From positions 1-16,532 of the forward strand of contig JABMNQ010000155.1 in assembly GCA_013204495.1 (NCBI GenBank): a stretch of 16,532 nucleotides of DNA, in the 5' to 3' direction. A program made the translations under genes and the position numbers. Shown here piece after piece: positions 8,257-15,323 of this stretch. Below the pieces are notes generated by a model. It did not search any database. It worked only from the letters and a program-made list of their open reading frames with translations, and was not told the origin of the DNA. The DNA comes from Candidatus Pelagibacter sp. (GTDB lineage Bacteria; Pseudomonadota; Alphaproteobacteria; Pelagibacterales; Pelagibacteraceae). Within the stretch, counting starts at the first letter, position 1, and each line of letters opens with the position of its first letter.

Positions 8257-9327
8257 ATGAAAAAAAAAATTTTAATCAGCACAGGTGGCTCTGGGGGACA
8301 TGTTGTTCCAGCAACAATATTATATGAACATTTAAAGGATCAATTCGACGTTTTAATGACTTCTGATAAAAGAGGCGTTAGGTTTTTAAAGGTAGATGAC
8401 TACAATTTAAGTATTTTCAATGTCAACCCAATCTCAAAGAATTTTTTTTTAATTCCCTTTCAGTTTTTTTTAATTCTAAGTTTAATTATTAAATCTATAT
8501 ATTTTTTTAAAAAAAATAAAATTGATATATTGATATCTACAGGCGGCTACATGTCATTACCACTATGTTTGTCCTCAAAGTTACTAAATATTAAATTATT
8601 TTTGTTTGAACCTAATATTGTTTTGGGAAGATCAAATAAATTTTTTATTAATTATTGTCAAAAAATATTTTGTTATTCTGATAATATTAAAAATCTTCCA
8701 AAAAAGTTTAAAAATAAAATTATAACAATACCACCTCTATTAAGAAAAAAATTCTATGACCTTAGTAAAATAGAAAAAATAAATGAAGAAGTTAATCTTC
8801 TTATTATAGGTGGCAGTCAAGGAGCAAGAATATTTGATACTTTGGTTAAAAATTCTATAATTAAATTATCTAAAAAATATAAATTCAAAGTTTATCAGCA
8901 ATCTCTTGTAAGCAATTTTCCAAATTTAAAAAAGGTTTATCAAGATAACAATATTGAATGTGAATTATTTGATTACAGTGAAGATGTTTCAAGCTTTATG
9001 CAAAAATCAAATATATGCATTACGAGAGCGGGTGCCTCAACTTTAGCAGAGTTAGTTTTTTTAAATTTACCTCATGTTGCTATACCGCTACCTACTGCGA
9101 AAGATAACCATCAATTAGAAAATGCAAATTTTTATAATGAAATTGGTTGTAATTGGATTTTAAACCAAAATATAATTGATGAAGCCAGTATAGTGAATAT
9201 TATAACAAACATTATTGAGAACAAAAAAGAATACCAAGAAAAACAAAATAATATGAAAAATTTTAGCTATCAAAATAGCTGGAATAATATAAATCAGAAA
9301 ATTAAGTCGATTATTAATGAAAATTGA
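8257..9327 (+). CDS. murG: UDP-GlcNAc:lipid I GlcNAc transferase MurG (lipid II synthase)
   Basis: A peripheral GT-B glycosyltransferase on the inner face of the cytoplasmic membrane that adds GlcNAc to lipid I, completing lipid II. The 356 residues are the normal length. The first glycine loop is GGSGGH (10-15), with TGGYMS at 95-100. The donor-site loop is GGSQGAR (185-191), followed by TRAGASTLAEL (256-266) and a C-terminal DNHQLENA (283-290). A loop between the domains reads FEPNIVLGRSNK (117-128), whereas most relatives have HEQN, so a usually conserved His is Phe here. The start codon directly follows the ftsW stop and is followed by ten A residues (Met-Lys-Lys-Lys). No clear ribosome-binding site is visible, which fits translation by coupling. 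The last 11 nt overlap murC. Confidence 0.96.
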   Translation: MKKKILISTGGSGGHVVPATILYEHLKDQFDVLMTSDKRGVRFLKVDDYNLSIFNVNPISKNFFLIPFQFFLILSLIIKSIYFFKKNKIDILISTGGYMSLPLCLSSKLLNIKLFLFEPNIVLGRSNKFFINYCQKIFCYSDNIKNLPKKFKNKIITIPPLLRKKFYDLSKIEKINEEVNLLIIGGSQGARIFDTLVKNSIIKLSKKYKFKVYQQSLVSNFPNLKKVYQDNNIECELFDYSEDVSSFMQKSNICITRAGASTLAELVFLNLPHVAIPLPTAKDNHQLENANFYNEIGCNWILNQNIIDEASIVNIITNIIENKKEYQEKQNNMKNFSYQNSWNNINQKIKSIINEN

Positions 9328-10711
9328 ATTAGCAAAAACTGAAATTATACATTTTGTTGGCATAGGAGGGATAGGTATGAGTGGCCTTGCCCTTATCATG
9401 AAAAGAATGGGCTTTAATGTTCAAGGTAGTGATGTCCAAACTAATAAAAATGTTGAGAGATTAAAAAGAGATAAGATCAAAATTAACATCAAGCACAGTA
9501 AAAAAAATATTTCTAGCGCAACTATTGTTGTTGTCTCCTCGGCGATTAAAAAAAATAATCCCGAATTAATTGAAGCAAAAATAAGAATGTTGCCTATTTA
9601 TAAGCGTGGCCAAATGCTAGCCAATATAGTTTCCTTGACTAAAAATATTGTTGTTACTGGATCGCATGGCAAAACAACTACCACATCATTATTAGCAGCA
9701 ATTTTTTCTAAAACAAAATTGGACCCAACAATTATTAATGGAGGTGTTCTTAATGCAATTAAAAATTCTGCAAAACTTGGAAAAAGTGATTGGTGTATAT
9801 TAGAAGCGGATGAGTCTGACGGAAGCTTTATTCATGTACCACCAACATATTCTATTGTAACAAATATAGATCGAGAACACATGGATTATTATGATTCTAT
9901 AGATGATCTTAAAAATTTATTTATAAAATTTATTAATAAAGTACCCTCATTTGGAAAATCATTTATTTGTATTGATGATAAAAATAATAATGATTTGTTA
10001 AAAAGATTAAAAATTAAAAATTATTTTACATATGGAACGAATCCAAAATCACAATTTTATATAAAAAATATAAGACAATTGAAAGAGTTTTCGGAGTATG
10101 ATTTATCAATCAAACTACCAGGGAAAAAAAGTATAATTATTAAAAAAATTAAAATCCCTCTTCTTGGCATTCATAATATACGTAATTCAACAGCTGCTGC
10201 TGCAGTAGCTTTAACAATTGGTATTTCTAAAAATACTATTAAGGTTGGCTTGAAACAGTTCAAGGGTGTTCAGAGAAGATTTAATAAAATATTTACCCAT
10301 AGAGAAACTAATTTCTATGATGATTATGCTCATCATCCAACTGAAATTAAAGAAGTTTTAAATGGAGTAAGGGCCGCATATAAAAAAGAAGAAATTATTT
10401 GTGTATTTCAACCTCATAGAATATCGAGATTAAAAGACTTAAAAAAAGAATTTAGTTTATCATTTAAAAAAGCTAACACAGTCATTTTATGCCCAATTTA
10501 TGCTGCGGGTGAAAAAATAAAGTTGGGATTTGATTATACTAGTTTTGCAAAAGAAATTATCAAAAATTCAAAAGTTAAACTATTTATGGTTAATGATCAG
10601 TATCAATTAGCAAAGTTTATAAAAAATAATATTTATGGAAAAAAAATAGTAGTTGGCATGGGTGCAGGTACTATTTCATCATGGATGAGGGAACTTCCAA
10701 AATTAATATAA
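9317..10711 (+). CDS. murC: UDP-N-acetylmuramate:L-alanine ligase MurC
   Basis: A cytoplasmic ATP-dependent ligase adding the first stem amino acid, L-alanine, to UDP-MurNAc. The 464 residues carry the classic N-terminal HFVGIGGIGMSGLA (12-25), P-loop TGSHGKTTTTSL (114-125), EADESDGSF (163-171), TNIDREHMDYY (182-192), GVQRRF (317-322), DDYAHHPTEI (335-344), FQPHRISR (364-371) and GAGTISSW (449-456). The HGKTTT form of the P-loop and the EADESDGSF block distinguish MurC from MurD, E and F, and the full length argues against the smaller recycling ligase Mpl. The ATG at 9317 places the usual short lead before the glycine-rich loop and overlaps murG by 11 nt. The stop overlaps murB by one base (TAATG). 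Confidence 0.97.
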   Translation: MKIELAKTEIIHFVGIGGIGMSGLALIMKRMGFNVQGSDVQTNKNVERLKRDKIKINIKHSKKNISSATIVVVSSAIKKNNPELIEAKIRMLPIYKRGQMLANIVSLTKNIVVTGSHGKTTTTSLLAAIFSKTKLDPTIINGGVLNAIKNSAKLGKSDWCILEADESDGSFIHVPPTYSIVTNIDREHMDYYDSIDDLKNLFIKFINKVPSFGKSFICIDDKNNNDLLKRLKIKNYFTYGTNPKSQFYIKNIRQLKEFSEYDLSIKLPGKKSIIIKKIKIPLLGIHNIRNSTAAAAVALTIGISKNTIKVGLKQFKGVQRRFNKIFTHRETNFYDDYAHHPTEIKEVLNGVRAAYKKEEIICVFQPHRISRLKDLKKEFSLSFKKANTVILCPIYAAGEKIKLGFDYTSFAKEIIKNSKVKLFMVNDQYQLAKFIKNNIYGKKIVVGMGAGTISSWMRELPKLI

Positions 10712-11619
10712 TGCAATTAGAAGAATTAAGAAAATTTTCCAATGAGATTAATAGTAAATTCTTATTTGATTATGACTTAAAGAAAAGTAATTGGTTTAAT
10801 ATAGGGGGTAAAACTAAGGTTTATTTTAAACCTGATAATTTATCAGATTTAGTTCTATTCTTAAGGAAATTTGGCACAAAAGAAAAAATTTTTGTTTTAG
10901 GTGCCGGCTCAAATACGCTTATAAACGATAACACCTTCGAAGGTGTTGTTATCAAATTAGGTAAAAATTTTTCTAATATTTCAATACTGCCAAATGATAT
11001 AATTATTGCTGGTAGTGCTTGTTTAGATAAAAAACTATCAGACTTTGCTTTAGAAAATGAAGTAGGGGGATTTGAGTTTCTAGCATGTATACCGGGAACA
11101 ATAGGAGGTGGTTTAAAAATGAATGCAGGTTGTTTTGATAGAGAATTTAAAGATATACTTCTGTCCATACAAGCTATTGACAGAGAAGGTAGGGTTTTAA
11201 CAATACCAGTAAGCAAGATTATGTTTGAATATAGAGGCAATGATTTACCTGACAATTTAATTTTTTTAAGTGCATCTTTTAAAGGTCACAATAAAGATAA
11301 AGTTAAAATTAAAAATGAAGTCAAAGAACTAAAAAATAAAAAAGATAGCTCCCAACCAACTAAAATTAAAACGAGTGGAAGTACCTTTAAAAATCCGATT
11401 AATCAATCAGATAAAAAAGTTTGGGAATTAATAAAAGAATCTGTACCGCAGGATTTAAGTTTTGGTGATGCGTGCATTTCAGATAAACATTATAATTTTT
11501 TTGCAAATAAGAATAACGCTAGCTTTAATGATATGATCAAATTAATAAATTTTGTTGAAGAACAAGTTAAAAAAAAAACAGGTGTTGTGCTTGAAAAAGA
11601 AATAAAGATATTGGAATAA
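10711..11619 (+). CDS. murB: UDP-N-acetylenolpyruvoylglucosamine reductase MurB
   Basis: A cytoplasmic FAD- and NADPH-dependent reductase that converts UDP-GlcNAc-enolpyruvate to UDP-MurNAc, the step before MurC. An upstream in-frame ATG at 10681 exists inside murC, but ATG 10711 gives a one-base TAATG overlap like other junctions here, so I prefer it (302 residues). The FAD domain includes NIGGKTKVYF (30-39), LGAGSNTLI (63-71) and IPGTIGGGLKMNAG (127-140). The C-terminal substrate domain has YRGNDLP (174-180), SGSTFKNP (222-229) with the likely proton-donating Ser224, FGDACISDKHYNFFAN (251-266) and the terminal LEKEI with the conserved glutamate. The compact size resembles the short alphaproteobacterial and Gram-positive MurB type rather than the longer E. 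coli one. Two bases separate its stop from ddl. Confidence 0.96.
   Translation: MQLEELRKFSNEINSKFLFDYDLKKSNWFNIGGKTKVYFKPDNLSDLVLFLRKFGTKEKIFVLGAGSNTLINDNTFEGVVIKLGKNFSNISILPNDIIIAGSACLDKKLSDFALENEVGGFEFLACIPGTIGGGLKMNAGCFDREFKDILLSIQAIDREGRVLTIPVSKIMFEYRGNDLPDNLIFLSASFKGHNKDKVKIKNEVKELKNKKDSSQPTKIKTSGSTFKNPINQSDKKVWELIKESVPQDLSFGDACISDKHYNFFANKNNASFNDMIKLINFVEEQVKKKTGVVLEKEIKILE
10930..10947. repeat. Perfect 18-bp palindrome inside murB
   Basis: AACACCTTCGAAGGTGTT equals its own reverse complement. It lies in the FAD-domain part of murB, encoding the Asn-Thr-Phe-Glu-Gly-Val region. It is GC-richer than its surroundings. It could be an operator-like site or chance arising from codons of a conserved peptide. 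Confidence 0.6.
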
Positions 11620-11621
11620 CT

Positions 11622-12536
11622 ATGAAAAAAAAAATTCTAGTACTTTGTGGTGGAATATCTAAAGAACGATTAATAAGCTTAGATACTGGAAAACAAGTGT
11701 CTAATGAATTAAAAAAAAATGGATATAGTGTTAAAACTAGTGAGCCTCACAAGAGTTTATTGGGTGATATATATTCATTTAAACCAAACATAGTGTTTAA
11801 TGCCTTGCATGGTCAGTATGGAGAGGATGGTTATATTCAAGCAATTTTAGAAACACAAAAAATCCCTTATACACATTCAGGGGTACTTGCTTCCTCAATA
11901 GCAATGGATAAAGAGATATCAAAAAATATGTTTCTTAAACACAAAATATTAACACCAAAATACATTAAATTTGATTTTGAAAAATTTAACAAAAATATCA
12001 TTAAAGAAATTGATAAAAAATTAAAATTTCCTGTTGTTATTAAACCAATTAATGAAGGCTCAAGTGTACATGTTTATATATGTACAAAAAAAAATATAAT
12101 TAAAAATTTAAAAAAACTAAATATATATAGGCAAATTTTAATTGAAGAATTTATTGCCGGTAGAGAAATACAAGTAGCAATAATGGGCAAGAAAGCACTT
12201 GGCGCAATAGAGTTAGAGCCTAAGAGAAAATTTTATGATTATGAAGCTAAATATAGTTCAAAAGCCAAAACAAAGCACATAATTCCAGTCAATTTAAGTA
12301 AAAAAAATTTAGATAAAATTAAGAGCATTGCAAATAAAGCTCATCAAATAATAGGTTGCCGAGGAGTTACTAGGTCTGATTTTAAATATTATAACGGAAA
12401 ATTTTATTTATTAGAAATTAACACCCAGCCAGGGATGACAAAACTCTCACTAGTACCAGAAATAGCTAACTATGTAGGGATAAGCTTTATAAAATTAATT
12501 GAATGGATTTTAAAAGATGCATCAATCAATAGGTAA
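11622..12536 (+). CDS. ddl: D-alanine:D-alanine ligase Ddl
   Basis: A cytoplasmic ATP-grasp ligase that makes D-Ala-D-Ala, the dipeptide consumed by the MurF half encoded upstream. The 304 residues contain GGISKERLISLDTG (10-23) with the substrate-binding Glu15, ALHGQYGEDGYIQ (61-73), THSGVLASSIAMDK (84-97), the ATP-binding VVIKPINEGSSVHV (138-151), EEFIAGREIQV (175-185), FYDYEAKY (204-211), RSDF (251-254) and LEINTQPGMTKLSLVPE (264-280). In GSSVHV the residue after Val is His, where Gly is more common. The length matches DdlB-type enzymes. The start follows murB by 2 nt with a weak GGAA upstream. The first codons are ATG plus a ten-A run, the same as in murG. It overlaps ftsQ by 20 nt. Confidence 0.96.
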   Translation: MKKKILVLCGGISKERLISLDTGKQVSNELKKNGYSVKTSEPHKSLLGDIYSFKPNIVFNALHGQYGEDGYIQAILETQKIPYTHSGVLASSIAMDKEISKNMFLKHKILTPKYIKFDFEKFNKNIIKEIDKKLKFPVVIKPINEGSSVHVYICTKKNIIKNLKKLNIYRQILIEEFIAGREIQVAIMGKKALGAIELEPKRKFYDYEAKYSSKAKTKHIIPVNLSKKNLDKIKSIANKAHQIIGCRGVTRSDFKYYNGKFYLLEINTQPGMTKLSLVPEIANYVGISFIKLIEWILKDASINR

Positions 12537-13191
12537 AAAAAATAAGATAATAGTATATTTAATATTGTTGTTTATATTGAGTACAACAAGTGGAAAATTT
12601 GCTGTTAGTCAAAATAATTACTCGTCAATAGACAATAAGATTAATATTGAAGGTCTTTCTAATATCGAAAATTTAAAAATTTCAAATGAACTAAGTAATT
12701 TATTTTATAAATATATATTTTTCATGGATAAAAAAGAAATTAACAAAATCATGAATAAATATAACCTTATAGAAGAATATAGTATTAAACGAATTTACCC
12801 CTCAACCATAAATGTCAAAATTAAACCAACTAAATACCTTGCTAGAACTTCTAATGATAATAAATTATTAGTTGGTGCAAATGGTAAGCTTATTAAAAAT
12901 GAAGAAAATAATGAAATATTGCCTTATATATTTGGTGAATTTAATTCTACAGATTTCTTAGCTCTAAAAAAAAATATTGAACAATCTAAATTTACTTTTA
13001 AAGAACTTAAAACATTATATTTTTTTCAGTCAAATAGATGGGATATTTTAACTAATAATGATATTTTAATTAAACTACCCCTAAATAATTCTTTGGAATC
13101 ACTAAATCTTGCATATAAAATTATAAACAATGATGAAATTGAAAAAAAAATTATTGATTTGAGGGTTAAAAATCATTTAATTATAGAATAA
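12517..13191 (+). CDS. ftsQ: Cell division protein FtsQ (short form)
   Basis: A bitopic divisome protein that, in the family, holds FtsL and FtsB in a periplasmic complex controlling FtsWI. The 224 residues start with a ten-residue basic cytoplasmic tail and one membrane segment (about 11-24). A POTRA-like domain beginning KINIEGLSNIENLKI (41-55) follows, ending with the characteristic IKRIYPSTINVKIKPTKYLA (90-109). The beta domain includes a GANGKLI segment (120-126), NRWD (173-176) and KLPLNNSLESL (186-196). It is shorter than E. coli FtsQ (276 residues), mostly at the N-terminal tail. Sequence conservation is low, but the position between ddl and ftsA, the POTRA pattern and the RWD/LP block make the call firm. 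The start lies 20 nt inside ddl behind AAAAG. The stop overlaps the ftsA start (TAATG). Confidence 0.9.
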   Translation: MHQSIGKKNKIIVYLILLFILSTTSGKFAVSQNNYSSIDNKINIEGLSNIENLKISNELSNLFYKYIFFMDKKEINKIMNKYNLIEEYSIKRIYPSTINVKIKPTKYLARTSNDNKLLVGANGKLIKNEENNEILPYIFGEFNSTDFLALKKNIEQSKFTFKELKTLYFFQSNRWDILTNNDILIKLPLNNSLESLNLAYKIINNDEIEKKIIDLRVKNHLIIE

Positions 13192-14300
13192 TGTCTAATA
13201 AAAACTTTCAAACTTTTTTTGATTGTGGCTTTTCTAAAATAAGAGCTGGAACATTTAATACAGATAATAATAAAGATGCCTTTTGTGCTGAAAGTGAATT
13301 TTTTACAGATAGATCAAACCTAGAGTCAAAAATTAAAGAAATTATTGTTTCTCTTGAGGACAATTCTAATGAATATATTAATAATGTAAATTTGATGATA
13401 GATAGCCCAAAAATGCTTTCGATTGGCATTTCTTTATCTAAAAAACTTGATGGATCCAAGTTAAAACAAGAAAATATTAAATTTTTAGTCCAGGAAGCCA
13501 AACAACAAATTTTAAAATATTATACTAACCATAATATTGCTCATATCATTATTAATAATTATAAAATTGATGGAATTGATTATCCTTCTTTACCAGATGA
13601 AATAGAATGTCATTTTATGTCTTTAGATATACTTTTTATTTGCTTGCCAAGAGATTTAATCCTGTATTTCAAGAATATTTTTTCTAAATTAAATATTTTA
13701 ATTGATCAAATTATTTGCTCTAGCTATGCGAAATCTATTAACTATAAAAATAATTTAAGCTTAAACGGTTATGTATCATTTATTGATGTTGGATTTAATA
13801 AAACATCAATAATTTCTTATTTAAATGACAAAATTATCTCCATAGATGTTTTGCCCATTGGTGGCAATCATATTACAAAAGATATTTCTTTAATTTTAAA
13901 GGTAGATATGGATAGTTCTGAACAGATCAAACTTAATTTTGATCAAAATCCTAAAATCTTAAATGAACAAAACATATCACCAGACACTCTCCAAAAAATA
14001 ATTTTTGCTAGAACTGAAGAAATTCTTGAGTTATGCAACAAATCTATCAAATCAAATTTGTTTTTAACTAATATGTCCAAGATGATTTTAACTGGTGAGG
14101 GCTCAAGAGTACTTGACAATAAATATAAGGATAAAATTTCCTTTCCAAATGATATAGATTTTTTAGAAGAAACCTTAGAAGATATTTGTCAGTCAGGATT
14201 TAAATTTATTTCACAGCCAAATAAACAAGAGGTTGTAGTGGTACCAAAAAAATCAATAAAACAAGGTTTTTTTGAAAAACTTTTTCACTTCTTTAGATAA
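13191..14300 (+). CDS. ftsA: Cell division protein FtsA (actin-like membrane tether)
   Basis: An actin-family ATPase that anchors FtsZ filaments to the inner membrane and recruits later divisome proteins. The 369 residues show the first phosphate motif FFDCGFSKIRAG (9-20), an FtsA-specific 1C domain at about 80-165, the second phosphate motif SFIDVGFNKTSI (196-207), LPIGGNHITKDIS (221-233) and the adenosine motif MILTGEGSR (298-306). The end, QGFFEKLFHFF (358-368), is an amphipathic helix with aromatic and basic residues, as expected for the membrane-targeting sequence. The protein is about 50 residues shorter than E. coli FtsA (420). The ATG overlaps the ftsQ stop by one base. No ftsZ follows; the next gene, after 64 nt, is lpxC. 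FtsA without FtsZ would have no known job, so ftsZ is probably elsewhere in the genome. Confidence 0.93.
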   Translation: MSNKNFQTFFDCGFSKIRAGTFNTDNNKDAFCAESEFFTDRSNLESKIKEIIVSLEDNSNEYINNVNLMIDSPKMLSIGISLSKKLDGSKLKQENIKFLVQEAKQQILKYYTNHNIAHIIINNYKIDGIDYPSLPDEIECHFMSLDILFICLPRDLILYFKNIFSKLNILIDQIICSSYAKSINYKNNLSLNGYVSFIDVGFNKTSIISYLNDKIISIDVLPIGGNHITKDISLILKVDMDSSEQIKLNFDQNPKILNEQNISPDTLQKIIFARTEEILELCNKSIKSNLFLTNMSKMILTGEGSRVLDNKYKDKISFPNDIDFLEETLEDICQSGFKFISQPNKQEVVVVPKKSIKQGFFEKLFHFFR

Positions 14301-14324
14301 AATAGTATTTTCCTGTAACATTTC

Positions 14325-14354
14325 TTGTTTTTCTTAATTTAATTCAATTATTTA
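14325..14354 (+). promoter_or_regulatory. Possible promoter before lpxC
   Basis: The 64-nt gap after ftsA is the largest in the window and the first place where a new transcript could start without lying inside a gene. A TTGTTT (14325-14330) and a TATTTA (14349-14354) are 18 bp apart, resembling -35 and -10 boxes. In such AT-rich DNA these matches occur easily by chance, so this is only a candidate. A start from it would leave an extremely short leader. Confidence 0.2.
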
Positions 14355-14366
14355 TAAGAATTGAAT
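14342..14366 (+). promoter_or_regulatory. Inverted repeat overlapping the lpxC start codon
   Basis: ATTCAATT (14342-14349) and AATTGAAT (14359-14366) are perfect 8-bp complements around a 9-nt loop, ATTTATAAG. The right arm includes the A and T of the lpxC ATG, and the loop carries the only purine-rich stretch that could bind the ribosome. A hairpin could therefore modulate translation initiation. It has only one G-C pair, so it would be weak, and a function is unproven. Confidence 0.3.
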
Positions 14367-15285
14367 GTCTGTTTTAAATCAAAAAACTATTAATAAAGAT
14401 ATCACCTTCAAAGGTGTTGGTCTTCATAGTGGGTTAGTCGTAAACATGACTGTAAAGCCAGCTGCACCAAATTCTGGAATAATTTTTAAAAGAATAGATC
14501 TTAAAGAAAACAATATAATTACCCCTAATATATTTAATGTTAGTAGCACAATATTTTGCACAACTATTTCAAATGAAGATGGCGTAAGTGTATCCACAGT
14601 AGAACATTTGATGGGAGCTTTATATGGATTAGGTATTGATAATGCTTTGATTGAAATTGACAATCAAGAAGTACCAATCTTAGATGGTTCGGCAAAACTA
14701 TTTGTTGAAGCGATTTCAAAAACTGGAATTAAAAATAGTGATGCGCCAATTAAGATAGTTAAGATTCAAAAGAAAATAGAATTTATTGATGGTAATAAAA
14801 CAATTTCGATTGAACCAAGCAAAATTAGCCTAGATATAGATTTTGAATTAAAATATGAAAATGAAGTTATAGGAACACAAAGAAACTCGGTGAAAGTATT
14901 CGAGTCTGATTTGAGCGACATTTATAACTCTAGAACATTTTGTTTATTTGAGGATATAGAAAAATTAAAAGAGATGGGCTTAGCTAAAGGTGGCAATCTT
15001 GATAACGCGATAGTTGTTAAGAATAACGCAGTATTGAATCAAGATGGACTTAGAAATGAAAAAGAATTTGTAAACCATAAGATTTTAGACTGTATGGGAG
15101 ATTTATACTTAGCTGGCTATAAGATAATTGGAAAAATAATTTGTTCTCAAGGTGGCCACAAACTTACAAATCAATTATTAAGAAAAGTCTTTCAAAATGA
15201 TGAAAATTTTTCATTAATTGAAATTACCGAAAAACATTTGCCAAACGCTTTTATTAATAGAAGTCACTTAAGATCTATAGCTTAA
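14365..15285 (+). CDS. lpxC: UDP-3-O-acyl-N-acetylglucosamine deacetylase LpxC
   Basis: A cytoplasmic zinc hydrolase for the committed step of lipid A synthesis, so the organism is expected to have a lipopolysaccharide outer membrane. The 306 residues have the usual length. The N-terminal domain shows TFKGVGLHSG (14-23), STVEHLMGALYGLGIDN (77-93) with zinc ligand H81 and catalytic E80, and EVPILDGSA (102-110). The C-terminal domain has SRTFCLFEDIEKL (189-201), GLAKGGNLDNAIV (205-217), EFVNHKILDCMGDLYLAG (234-251) with zinc ligands H238 and D242, and SQGGHKLTN with the general-acid His265. These are at nearly the same positions as in the E. coli enzyme. It follows ftsA directly, where ftsZ normally intervenes. 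The start follows a weak TAAG and sits in an inverted repeat, which hints at its own expression control. Confidence 0.97.
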   Translation: MSVLNQKTINKDITFKGVGLHSGLVVNMTVKPAAPNSGIIFKRIDLKENNIITPNIFNVSSTIFCTTISNEDGVSVSTVEHLMGALYGLGIDNALIEIDNQEVPILDGSAKLFVEAISKTGIKNSDAPIKIVKIQKKIEFIDGNKTISIEPSKISLDIDFELKYENEVIGTQRNSVKVFESDLSDIYNSRTFCLFEDIEKLKEMGLAKGGNLDNAIVVKNNAVLNQDGLRNEKEFVNHKILDCMGDLYLAGYKIIGKIICSQGGHKLTNQLLRKVFQNDENFSLIEITEKHLPNAFINRSHLRSIA

Positions 15286-15293
15286 AAAATAGA

Positions 15294-15322
15294 GTTTTAT
15301 TCATAATCTGTTAGAATAAGAT
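15294..15322 (+). promoter_or_regulatory. Inverted repeat covering the bamD ribosome-binding region
   Basis: In the 38-nt lpxC-bamD gap, 15294-15302 can pair with 15314-15322 (nine pairs, two of them G-U) around an 11-nt loop. The right arm contains GAATAAG, the only candidate ribosome-binding stretch, and ends two bases from the bamD ATG at 15324. The stem is weak. No T-run follows, so it does not look like a terminator. Function is speculative. Confidence 0.25.
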
Positions 15323-15323
15323 A

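Noticed and set aside
10681..10710. Upstream ATG for murB at 10681
   Set aside because: It adds ten residues inside murC without family support. ATG 10711 forms the one-base TAATG overlap seen at other junctions here.
14266..14285. GTTTTT-TTG-AAAAAC hairpin followed by five T near the end of ftsA, terminator-like
   Set aside because: The stem has a single G-C pair and lies within codons for the FtsA membrane helix. It is too weak to call a terminator without transcript data.
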